Assembly (NCBI GenBank): GCA_019192545.1
Contig: JAHCMI010000010.1
Coordinates: 62,001-126,000 of the forward strand
From: Rivularia sp. MS3
Lineage (GTDB): Bacteria; Cyanobacteriota; Cyanobacteriia; Cyanobacteriales; Nostocaceae
DNA: 64,000 nt
Reading direction: 5' to 3'
Below, in pieces: positions 1 to 9,400 of this stretch (position 1 is its first letter; every line of letters starts with the position of its first letter). Made by a program: the position numbers and the translations under genes. The notes under the pieces are model-generated. The model did no database searches, was not told where the DNA came from, and saw only the letters and a list, made by a program, of their open reading frames with translations.

Positions 1-2140
1 ATACCAGACGTGCGCCACAAATTAATGGTAAATATAATTCTAATGCTGCAATATCAAAAGAGATGGAAGTGACAGCCAAAAGTGTATCGGTTGCAGTTAA
101 TCCCGGCTGTTTTTGCATTGATTTTAAGAAATTAACAACACTACCATGATTAATTTGTACACCTTTAGGTTTACCCGTAGAGCCAGAAGTATAAATTACA
201 TAAGCTAAATGAGAAGAGTTGATATCTAGTTTAAAATCAGGTTTTTGTTGATTAATTTGTTGCCAATCTTTATCTATACAAATAATTTCAGCATTATGAC
301 AAGGAAGATGATTTAATAAACTTTCTTGAGTTAATAAAAACTTAACTTGAGCATCTTCTAGCATCAGCGACAAACGTTGTTTAGGATAAGCTGGATCTAA
401 GGGTAAATAACCTCCACCAGCTTTTAAAATTCCTAATAATCCTACTACTATTGCTAAAGAACGCTCGACACAAATTCCTACCAAAGTATCTGCTTTAACT
501 CCTAATTTTTGCAGATAGGATGCTAATTGGTTGCTCCTTTGATTTAATTCACGGTAAGTTAGCTGTTGTTGCTCAAAAATTACGGCTATAGCATCGGGTG
601 TTTTTTGCGCTTGTAATTCGATTAACTGATGAATACAAACATCTTGCTGCCAATCTATTTGGGTATTATTCCAATCAATTAATAACTGATTTTTTTCTGT
701 TTCTGTTAGTAATGGTAACTCAGATATTTTAGCCTGGGGATTAGCAACAATACCAGATAATAAATTTTGAAAATGTGCTACCATCCGGGTAATTGTAGTA
801 GATTCAAACAAATCAGAACTATACTCTAAATAACCAAATAATCCTGCATCGGTTTCTGAAAAACATAAATCTAAATCAAATTTGGCTGTTTGATGTTCCT
901 CATTATTTAATTGACTCAAAGTTAATTCTGGTAACTCCAGACTTTTTGTAGGAGTATTCTGGAGTTGAAAAGCAACTTGGAACAAGGGATTATAGTTTAA
1001 ATTACGCTCTGGTTGCAGTTCTTCTACTAACTTTTCAAAAGGTAAATCTTGATGAGAATAAGCTCCTAAAGTTATATCTCGTACCCTAGTTAATAATTCG
1101 GTAAAAGTGGGATTACCAGATAAGTCGGTACGCAACACTAAAGTATTAACAAAAAAGCCAATTAACTTTTCTATTTCAGGTCGATTGCGATTAGCAATCG
1201 GAGAACCAATACAAATATCATCTTGATTAGTATAGCGGTACAATAAAACTTTAAAAGCCGCTAATAAAGTCATGAATAAAGTGACATTTTTTTTGCGACT
1301 TAAAGAACGTAATCGTTTGGTTAAGTCTTGAGATAAAATAAAAGAATGACTTGCACCTTTAAAAGTAGGAATAGTAGGTCTGGGTTTATCTGTAGGTAAA
1401 GCTAAAAGAGAAATATTATTTAACTGCTGCTTCCAATAATTCAGTTGTTGTTCTAAAACCTTACCTTGTAACCATTCTTTTTGCCATACTGCAAAATCAG
1501 CATATTGAATGGGTAATTCAGGTAAAGATAATAGCTGCTCTTGATTACATAAATTTGTATAAAGTGTAACTAATTCTTCTACTAATAATCCCATTGACCA
1601 ACCATCAGCAATAATGTGATGTAAAGTGAATAAGATTACAAATTCTGTTTGATTTAATTTTAGTAATTTTACTCGTAATAATGGACTAGATTCCAAATCG
1701 AAAGCAGTAAGAGCTTCTTGATTAATTAACTGTTGTAATTCTGGTTCTGGAAGTACCGAACCACTTAAATCAACAATTGGAATTCTCAATTTTAAAGATG
1801 CCTGAATAACCTGGACTGGTTGCCCATTTATAGTTTTAAATATGCTTCGTAAAATTTGATGACGCTGAATAATTTCATTGATACTTTGCTCTAAAGCTGT
1901 AATATTCAATTTTCCCTTGAGCTTCACAGCACCAGGTATATTATAAAAAGGATTTCCAGGCTCTAATTTATCTAAAAACCATAATCTTTGTTGAGCAAAA
2001 GATAAAGGAAAAATATTTGATTCTTGACTTTGGGGTTTAATAGTATTAGCTGTAGCTTTGTTTGTTTTTTGATTGATTTTTTGCAGCAGTAGTTCTCGTT
2101 TTTCCGGTGAGAGGGCTGCAATTTTTTGGTTAATATCCAT
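1..2140 (-). CDS. NRPS C-A module, 3' end beyond the window
   Basis: This gene is missing from the ORF track because it has no stop inside the window. I translated it from the ATG at 2140 (MDINQKIAALSPEKRELLLQ). It opens with a short N-terminal stretch and then a condensation domain (about residues 40-470) with PLSFAQQRLWF and an intact HHIIADGWS. An adenylation domain follows (from about 490) with TYRELN, the ATP loop YTSGSTGKPKGV, and the start of the substrate pocket at SFDIAALELYLP. The pocket opens like the Gly domain of the 17041-23622 protein (FDIAALELFLP), but most specificity residues lie outside the window, so I do not assign a substrate. It is the last visible gene of the synthetase operon, 53 bp after the Asp-module gene. 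Thiolation, any termination domain and product release must lie to the left. No frame breaks are seen. Confidence 0.93.
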   Translation of the reverse strand, partial: MDINQKIAALSPEKRELLLQKINQKTNKATANTIKPQSQESNIFPLSFAQQRLWFLDKLEPGNPFYNIPGAVKLKGKLNITALEQSINEIIQRHQILRSIFKTINGQPVQVIQASLKLRIPIVDLSGSVLPEPELQQLINQEALTAFDLESSPLLRVKLLKLNQTEFVILFTLHHIIADGWSMGLLVEELVTLYTNLCNQEQLLSLPELPIQYADFAVWQKEWLQGKVLEQQLNYWKQQLNNISLLALPTDKPRPTIPTFKGASHSFILSQDLTKRLRSLSRKKNVTLFMTLLAAFKVLLYRYTNQDDICIGSPIANRNRPEIEKLIGFFVNTLVLRTDLSGNPTFTELLTRVRDITLGAYSHQDLPFEKLVEELQPERNLNYNPLFQVAFQLQNTPTKSLELPELTLSQLNNEEHQTAKFDLDLCFSETDAGLFGYLEYSSDLFESTTITRMVAHFQNLLSGIVANPQAKISELPLLTETEKNQLLIDWNNTQIDWQQDVCIHQLIELQAQKTPDAIAVIFEQQQLTYRELNQRSNQLASYLQKLGVKADTLVGICVERSLAIVVGLLGILKAGGGYLPLDPAYPKQRLSLMLEDAQVKFLLTQESLLNHLPCHNAEIICIDKDWQQINQQKPDFKLDINSSHLAYVIYTSGSTGKPKGVQINHGSVVNFLKSMQKQPGLTATDTLLAVTSISFDIAALELYLPLICGARLV

Positions 2141-2193
2141 AGTCGTGGTTATATTTAAATTCGTAATATATGATTAAAATCTGTATGATTGAG

Positions 2194-5100
2194 CTATGAA
2201 TCGGGTAAATCGTCTAGTTCTGCCAACATTTCTTCTAGTAAGTCACTGTCTGTTTGTTCTATCTGTTTTTGAGCAACCAGCACTCCCAATTTTGCAATAG
2301 TAGGTGTAACAAAAATTTGACGCAAAGTTAACTCTACTCCCAAAGCGTTATACAGTCTTGAAGTAACTTGAGTTAATAGTAAAGAATGTCCTCCTAAATC
2401 AAAAAAATTATCGTTAATACCAACTTGTTCTAACCCTAATACTTCAGCCCAAATTTCTGCTAATACTTTTTCTATTTCCGTTTTTGGTGGTACATAATCT
2501 ACTGCTAATTCTGGTTTAACCTTTTCAGGTATGGGTAAAGATTGACGGTCAATTTTTCCATTCTGTGTTAAGGGAAATGTCTTCAGAAATATATAAACTG
2601 ACGGAATCATATATTCTGGCAATATTTCTCTGAGGAAATCTCGCAACTCATTAGTTGTTAATTGAAATTGACCGTTAGCTACAATATAAGCGACTAGTTT
2701 TCGACTACCAGATTCATCTTTAATCGCAACTACTACTGCTTTTTGAATAGCTGGATGTTGAGAAAGTAAAGCTTCAATTTCTCCTAATTCAATACGAAAA
2801 CCTCTAACTTTGACTTGGTTATCGATTCTACCTAAGAATTCTAAATTACCATCGCTATGGTAACGGACTAAATCACCAGTTTTATAGATAGTTTTTGTTT
2901 CTGTATTATCAAAACAATGTTGAATAAATTTCTCTGTTGTTATTTCAACATTATTCAGATAACCTCTAGCTACACTAGCACCAGCAATATATAATTCTCC
3001 CGCTACACCAATAGGTACGGGCTGCAATTGTGAATCTAAAACATAAACTTGTGTATTTGCTAATGGTTTACCCAAAGGTACAGTTTGAGAATTTAGATCA
3101 ATACTTTCAACTTGATAAGTCAATACTCCTACTGTTGTTTCAGTCGGACCATAATGGTTGATAATAGTACAGTTAGGATTTAATGATTGAATCTTCTTAA
3201 TTAACTCCCAAGAGCAAGCTTCTCCTCCTAAAATTAATCGCTGTTTTGGTAATATATCGGTAGCAAATTCAGAAGTTAATAATGCATCTAAATGCGCCGG
3301 AACAATTTTCAAACAATCAATGGTATATTGACGGCAATAATCCGCTAATGCTTCTGCATTGGTAGCACGTTCGTTAGAGATAATATGCAAACAGCCACCA
3401 CTACATAAAGCCGGAAAGATAGATGTATTTCCTAAATCTGCTGCTAAAGTAGAAATTAAACCAAAACTGGATATTTCTGGTAGATTTAATCTTTGTTGAA
3501 TACCGTACAAATAATTGAGAATTTGCTGATGTTCAATTGCTACTCCTTTGGGTTTACCTGTGGAACCGGAGGTGTAAATAATATAAGCTAAATTTTCTGC
3601 TGTAATTTTATTATCTGTATTTTCAGAATTACAATTAGCAATTTCTGCTTTGTTGGTGTCTAAACAAATAACAACAGGTGTTATGAGCGTGGGGTGTTGT
3701 TGCTGAATAGAAGAATTGGTTAATAATATTTGTGCTTGAGCATCTTCTAACCGACTAAGTAAGCTTTGGGTAGGAAAGTTTGGATCTAATGGTAAATATG
3801 CTCCTCCAGATTTGAGTATACCAAGAATTGCAATGATTGCTTCTAAGGAGCGTTCTAAGCAGATAGCAACTATGGTTTCTGCTACTACTCCATTTTGTTG
3901 GAGATAATCAGCTATTTGGTTAGCACGGGTGTTGAGTTCTTTATATGTTAATTGTTGGTTTTCACAGACAACAGCAATATTGTCAGGGTTAATTTTTACC
4001 TGTTGTTCAAATAATTGATGAATTAGTTGATTTTGAGAAAATTCGGTTTGTGTGTTGTTAAATTGATAGATTAGTTGTTGATAATCTTTTTCTGAAAGGA
4101 TGTTTAATTTACTAATTACTACTTCTGGAATCGATATTATATTTTGTAATAGTGTTTCAAATTGCTCTGCCAAACTTTGAATATTTTCGGTTGTCAATAA
4201 ATCGGTATCGTAATAAAAATTTATTTGAAAACTTTCTTGCTTTTTGATAAAAAATAATCTTAATTTAAATTTATCTATACATGATTCAACTTTATCTATT
4301 AGCCAGTAAATATTTTGTGGTGTTTCCAATTGTTGATAATCAAAACCAAAGGTTAAATAATTACCATTAGTCATTTGTTGATAATTATAATATTGTTGCC
4401 ACTGTTCGGCTTCAGCTTTGTTTTCTGCTATTTGTTCTACTATGTCAAAAATTGTTTGTTGGTTATCTAATTTTGTTTTAATTGGTAAATATTTTGCTAG
4501 TAATCCTATTGCCGATTTTAATTCTTCATACTGTCTGCCATCAAAAGCTGTACCAATTATTAACTCTGATTCTCCAGTCAGTCTAAAAAGTAAAATTAGC
4601 CAACAAGCGAGTAATAGATTATCTGGAGCAATTGTATATTTATCTATAAAATGATTGACTTTTTCTGCTAAACTCGATTCAAGCTCTCTGGTAAAAATGC
4701 TTAGTTGATAATTTCTTTTCTCAACAGTAGATTTTAACCAAGGAAGTTTAATATTTGTACCATTGAAAATATCTTGTTGTTGCCAATAATTTTTACCTAT
4801 TTCTGCATCTGCTGTTGTTAATAATTCCTGTTGCCATGCAGCATAATCTACATATTGTAAAGGCTCTTGAATAATTTCTGTAGATTCTAAATTGGAATAA
4901 TATAATTTACTAATTTCATTGACTAAATTCTGGAATGATATTGTGTCCCCACAAAGTGAAGGTAAGGATATTAACATTATATATTGTTGGCTATTAAGGA
5001 TTAATAAATATATATGTAATAGTGAACCCCGTTCAAAGTGAAAAGTTATATTTTTTAATTTTTGATATAACTGCTTGAACTTTTGCTGTTGTGCTAATAC

Positions 5101-5406
5101 ATCAAATTCAGTTAAATTGAATTCTTGATAATATGAAGTATTTTCCGAATTAATTACCTGTAGAGGTAAGCTAACTCCAGAAAATTTTTGAAAATTTGTA
5201 CGCAGAATTTCATGACGTTCAACTGTTTTTTCAATCGCTAACTGCAAAATCTCTCGGTTGAGATTACCTTTAATTATGATAGAACCTTGGATACTTAATG
5301 GTTGATAATTATTATGTTCTTGCAATTGCCATAGATATGTTTGTTGTGGGGATAGTTGATAACCTTCAATTGTTTCTTGTGGGTTTTCTATATTGCTTAA
5401 TTGCAT
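2194..5406 (-). CDS. NRPS module: degenerate C (interface-like)-A(Asp)-T
   Basis: The protein has 1070 residues. An N-terminal condensation-type domain (about 15-440) begins SPQQTYLWQLQ. Where active C domains carry HHxxxDG it has LPSLCGDTIS (about residue 150), so peptide-bond catalysis is not expected. The A domain (about 470-960) has YTSGSTGKPKGV and pocket residues that I read as D-L-T-K-I-G-H-V-G, almost the known Asp code DLTKVGHIGK. A thiolation domain follows (DNFFDLGGHSLL, about 1004). In siderophore synthetases that make beta-hydroxyaspartate, a catalytically dead C-like interface domain recruits a TauD-type beta-hydroxylase to the Asp module. The gene immediately upstream encodes exactly such an enzyme, and the synthetase before that ends in a spare active C domain. 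I infer that this module loads Asp, which is hydroxylated while carrier-bound. The interface-domain label rests on motif loss and context, not on a phylogeny. Confidence 0.92.
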   Translation of the reverse strand: MQLSNIENPQETIEGYQLSPQQTYLWQLQEHNNYQPLSIQGSIIIKGNLNREILQLAIEKTVERHEILRTNFQKFSGVSLPLQVINSENTSYYQEFNLTEFDVLAQQQKFKQLYQKLKNITFHFERGSLLHIYLLILNSQQYIMLISLPSLCGDTISFQNLVNEISKLYYSNLESTEIIQEPLQYVDYAAWQQELLTTADAEIGKNYWQQQDIFNGTNIKLPWLKSTVEKRNYQLSIFTRELESSLAEKVNHFIDKYTIAPDNLLLACWLILLFRLTGESELIIGTAFDGRQYEELKSAIGLLAKYLPIKTKLDNQQTIFDIVEQIAENKAEAEQWQQYYNYQQMTNGNYLTFGFDYQQLETPQNIYWLIDKVESCIDKFKLRLFFIKKQESFQINFYYDTDLLTTENIQSLAEQFETLLQNIISIPEVVISKLNILSEKDYQQLIYQFNNTQTEFSQNQLIHQLFEQQVKINPDNIAVVCENQQLTYKELNTRANQIADYLQQNGVVAETIVAICLERSLEAIIAILGILKSGGAYLPLDPNFPTQSLLSRLEDAQAQILLTNSSIQQQHPTLITPVVICLDTNKAEIANCNSENTDNKITAENLAYIIYTSGSTGKPKGVAIEHQQILNYLYGIQQRLNLPEISSFGLISTLAADLGNTSIFPALCSGGCLHIISNERATNAEALADYCRQYTIDCLKIVPAHLDALLTSEFATDILPKQRLILGGEACSWELIKKIQSLNPNCTIINHYGPTETTVGVLTYQVESIDLNSQTVPLGKPLANTQVYVLDSQLQPVPIGVAGELYIAGASVARGYLNNVEITTEKFIQHCFDNTETKTIYKTGDLVRYHSDGNLEFLGRIDNQVKVRGFRIELGEIEALLSQHPAIQKAVVVAIKDESGSRKLVAYIVANGQFQLTTNELRDFLREILPEYMIPSVYIFLKTFPLTQNGKIDRQSLPIPEKVKPELAVDYVPPKTEIEKVLAEIWAEVLGLEQVGINDNFFDLGGHSLLLTQVTSRLYNALGVELTLRQIFVTPTIAKLGVLVAQKQIEQTDSDLLEEMLAELDDLPDS

Positions 5407-5428
5407 ATTTACTTCCTTAATTTATTAT

Positions 5429-6481
5429 TTATTTTAAATTTTCGTAGCTACGAGGTTCAGACATTCCAACTATGACTTTTCTATTACCTTTAAATGGTTT
5501 GCGCCCGTGAGCTACTTGAACATTATCTAAAAGTAAAATATCACCTGCTTGCCAGGGAAATACTACTGTTTCTTGGGCATAAGCAGCTCGAATTTCTATT
5601 AATACTTCAGCTTCAATAGGGGAACCATCACCGTAATAAGTATTGTGAGGTAAATCAGCTTCAGAAAATTCTGCTAATAATGCGTTATAAATCTTCGGTT
5701 CTAAGGTTGTAACGTGAAAGAAAGCAGCATGATTAAACCAAACATTCACACCTGTAATCGGATGTTGAATTACTGCTGGACGGATTTGCTTAGTACGAAG
5801 ACGATTACCTTTTTTCCATTCAAATTCAATAGCGTTTTCGCGACAATATTCTTCTACAACGGCTTTGTCTGAAGTTTGAAATACATTCTGCCAAGGTAGT
5901 CCAAAGCCATCATTGTAGTTACGAACGTATAATACTTGTTTAGCTATAAATTTATCGCGAATTTGAGGAGAAATACGTTCAAAAATTTTATGAGAATCAG
6001 CAATTGGTGTTTCTCCTCCTTGTTGTGCAGGTTGCAAACAACAAAAGTATATTTTTTGCGCCCAAGTTAAACAATATGTACTTTCATTATGCAGAAAAAT
6101 GCTTTGTTCTGCTGGATAATCTGTGGAAGTATATATTTTACCGCTAATTTCATGACGTGGTGAAGAACGGTCATTATAACTAATTGGTTCTCCTATGGAT
6201 GTAGCTTGAATAAATTTATCTAACTGTGTTGGTGAATTGATATCAAAACCCCGAAATAATAAGGCTTTATGTTTGATTAACATTGCCTGAATCGTTTCTT
6301 GATTTTTGGTTGTCCACTCCAATAAATTAACGTTAGGTATTGCAGGTTGAATAACTAAAGGTATTAGTTGTTTTTCTGCAAAGTAGCCTTTACTAATTAA
6401 TTGGTTGGGGGATAGTTTAATAGATTTACGGTTTTTCGCGATATTTTTTAAACCTAATTTGTCTAATTCTGAATTGTTCAT
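5429..6481 (-). CDS. TauD/SyrP-like Fe(II)/2-oxoglutarate dioxygenase, probable aspartyl beta-hydroxylase
   Basis: The protein has 350 residues, the normal length for the TauD family. The iron-binding triad is visible as H131 and E133 in LHNESTY and H325 in NVQVAHGRK. R334 (GNRKVIVG) is the likely 2-oxoglutarate carboxylate ligand. The HxE variant, where taurine dioxygenase has HxD, is typical of the SyrP branch that hydroxylates carrier-bound amino acids. The gene sits between a synthetase ending in a free C domain and the Asp-activating module, with 15-22 bp gaps, so it is translated as part of the assembly line. The expected reaction is beta-hydroxylation of Asp tethered to the 2194-5406 thiolation domain, giving the alpha-hydroxycarboxylate iron ligand of beta-OH-Asp siderophores. 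The stereochemical outcome cannot be read from sequence. Confidence 0.9.
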   Translation of the reverse strand: MNNSELDKLGLKNIAKNRKSIKLSPNQLISKGYFAEKQLIPLVIQPAIPNVNLLEWTTKNQETIQAMLIKHKALLFRGFDINSPTQLDKFIQATSIGEPISYNDRSSPRHEISGKIYTSTDYPAEQSIFLHNESTYCLTWAQKIYFCCLQPAQQGGETPIADSHKIFERISPQIRDKFIAKQVLYVRNYNDGFGLPWQNVFQTSDKAVVEEYCRENAIEFEWKKGNRLRTKQIRPAVIQHPITGVNVWFNHAAFFHVTTLEPKIYNALLAEFSEADLPHNTYYGDGSPIEAEVLIEIRAAYAQETVVFPWQAGDILLLDNVQVAHGRKPFKGNRKVIVGMSEPRSYENLK

Positions 6482-6496
6482 GATATATCTGCATTT

Positions 6497-9400
6497 TTAG
6501 GAACGGGTAAAGGATTGACGTTTTATATTTTTAAGCATTTGCAGATTTTTAGCTTCTAGTTCTTTAGCTTTGCTAATTTGATTTTGTTTTTCGTTTTGTT
6601 TAAATTTAGTTGTGATTTCATCTAATTTCTGCTCTGGTGCTGCGACAATTTCTGCAAGTAATGTTTGGAAATTTTCAATCATGCGAGTAATTGTGTCATC
6701 CATGAATAAATCAGCACTGTACTCAAAACAGCCATTAATTCCGGTTGATGTTTCCTCTAGAAATAGTCCTAAATCGTAAGCGCTTACCTCGTTATGGATA
6801 TCTAAGGGTTGTAAAGTTAAATTTGGTAATTCTAAAGTGCCTAAAGGAGCATTTTGCAGAACAAACCATACTTGAAATAAAGGTAAATTACTTTGATATC
6901 TGTCTGGTTGTAATTCTTCAACTATTTTTTCAAAGGGTACATTTTGGTGAGTGTAAGCACCTAATGTTACTTCTCTAACTCGTGCTAATAATTCGTCGAA
7001 ACTGGGATTAGCAGATAAATCTGTACGTAAAACCAAAGTGTTAATAAATAAGCCGATTATTTTTTCCAATTCTGTGCGATCGCGATTAGCGATGGGAGAG
7101 CCAACCCTAATATCAGTTTGTCCGCAATAGCAATATAGTAGGGTTTTAAAGGCTGCTAAAAGGCTCATAAATAAAGTTACCCCTTCTTGCTGACTCAACT
7201 GTTTTAATTGCTGGGTTAAATCAACTGATATTGTGAAGTTAATTTTTTTGGCTTGTTGGCTAAGTTCTGGGGGACGGGGTTTATCTATTGGTAATTGTAA
7301 AGCCGTTAAATCTTGTCCTAATTGCTGTTTCCAATAATTTAATTGTTTATGTAATTCTTCACCTTGCAACCACTGACGCTGCCATACTGCAAAATCTCCA
7401 TATTGAATTGTTAAATCTGGTACTGGAGAAGTTTTCCCCGTACAATAAGCCGGGTAAAGTGCGGTTAATTCCTCTAGCCAAACTCCCATTGACCAACCAT
7501 CAGAAATGATATGGTGTAGGTTTAATAGTAAAATATATTCTGTAGAATCTAGCCACAATAAAGTAGTTCTCACTAAGGGACTTTGAGCTAAATCAAATGG
7601 TATTTTCGCTTCTTGTTTAGCTATTTGTAAAGCTTTTTGTTGTCGTTGTTGTAGTTCTAATTCTCTTAAATCTATAATTGTTAACTTAATATTTAGCGTA
7701 GGGCTAATAGCAATTTTCGGTTCTCCTTGAACAATGGGAAATGTTATCCTTAAAGCTTGATGACGACGGACAATTTCATTTATGCTTTGTTCTAAAGCAC
7801 CGGTATTTAACTGTCCGTTGATTTTTAAGGTGACGGCATCATTATAAAGTGCAGGATTTGCGGCTATTTGAGATAAAAACCACAGTCTTTGTTGAGCAAA
7901 AGATAGAGGAATTTCTTGCTCTTTTGATACTGGTTTGAGTGGCGGAATTTGTAAATTGTGTTGGGCGTTAATTTCTAATTCTATCGATGTAGATAGCTCT
8001 GCAATAGTAGGAAATTCAAATAAACAACGCAGTGGTAATTCAATTTGAAAAGTTTCTCGAACGCGAGAGATTACTTGAGTTGCTAAAAGTGAATGTCCTC
8101 CTAAATCAAAAAAGTTGTCGTTGATGCTGATATATTCTATACCCAATACTTGACTCCATATTCCCCTTAATATCTCTTGGATGGGAGTATTGACCGTAAT
8201 ATCTTTATTTACAGATTCGGAGTTGTTTAAATTTGGTTTTGGTAGAGCTTGTCTATCTATTTTACCGTTAGGAGTAAGCGGTAAATTATCCAAAAGAACA
8301 AACGCTGAAGGAATCATATATTCTGGCAATTTAGACTTAAGATATTGCCGTAATTGGGGAATTAATTCACGAGTTACTTTTCCCTGTAAGGGGTTATTAG
8401 CGTAACTATGTAAAGGACGTTCGGGAATATTATTGATATTATTTAATAATACTGGATGGCTATGATTTTCTCGTACTAATACCGCATCATAACTACCATT
8501 TTCGTAACTAGCAGACCAACTGATATTAATAGAATAATTGTATTTATCTCCTAATTCCCATAAATCATCCGGTTCAATTCCGTTATTTTCCGCAACCTCT
8601 AAAATTGAGCGAATTTCACCTACTGTTGTTGATTCTTGGTTTAATAACTCTTTAGTTTTAATTACTTTAGTTAATCTTGAGTTGGGAACCCTACGCAATC
8701 CTAAAATTTCTGGTTGAAAAGATTCTAATTTTTGATTGAGAGAATTTAATGTTAATATGTCTTGTTGCCAATCCAACCAATTAATTTTAGATCCAGTCTT
8801 AACATTGGGTTGGAAATCAAGAATCACATCATAACGAAACTGAGTTAATTCATTTATATAACCTCCCCGTTTTGGTTTAATTTCTATATTACTAATTTTG
8901 GGAAAATGATTAGTTAAGCTCAGGAAAAATGCCGGGTCGATAACTAATTCTTCTTCTTGTTCAATGCGGTTTTTTATTTGCTCTTTTAAACTAACACTAG
9001 ATAAATCATCGACAGCAGAATCTAAAGCAACTGCTGTATGAAACGCTTCTAACAACGGTAAACTCCGCACATCACCAATAAATATTTTACCTCCCGGTTT
9101 TACTAACTCCACAGCACCCTTAATTACAGTAAATAAATAATCAATACTCGGAAAATATTGAATTACCGAATTAATAATTACTGTGTCATAATTTGCTATT
9201 TCTAAACCCTCTAAATTATTCGCTATTCTCTGGCTGAGAGTCACCTGGGGAAGATGATATTCAGGAATATTGAGTACTTTCTGAATATAATTTAAAGCAC
9301 CTTGAGAAAAATCTGTACCGTGATATTGACTACAGTAAGGTGCAATATTAAACAATATCAAACCAGTTCCGCAGCCAATTTCTAAAACTTGATTCGGTTT

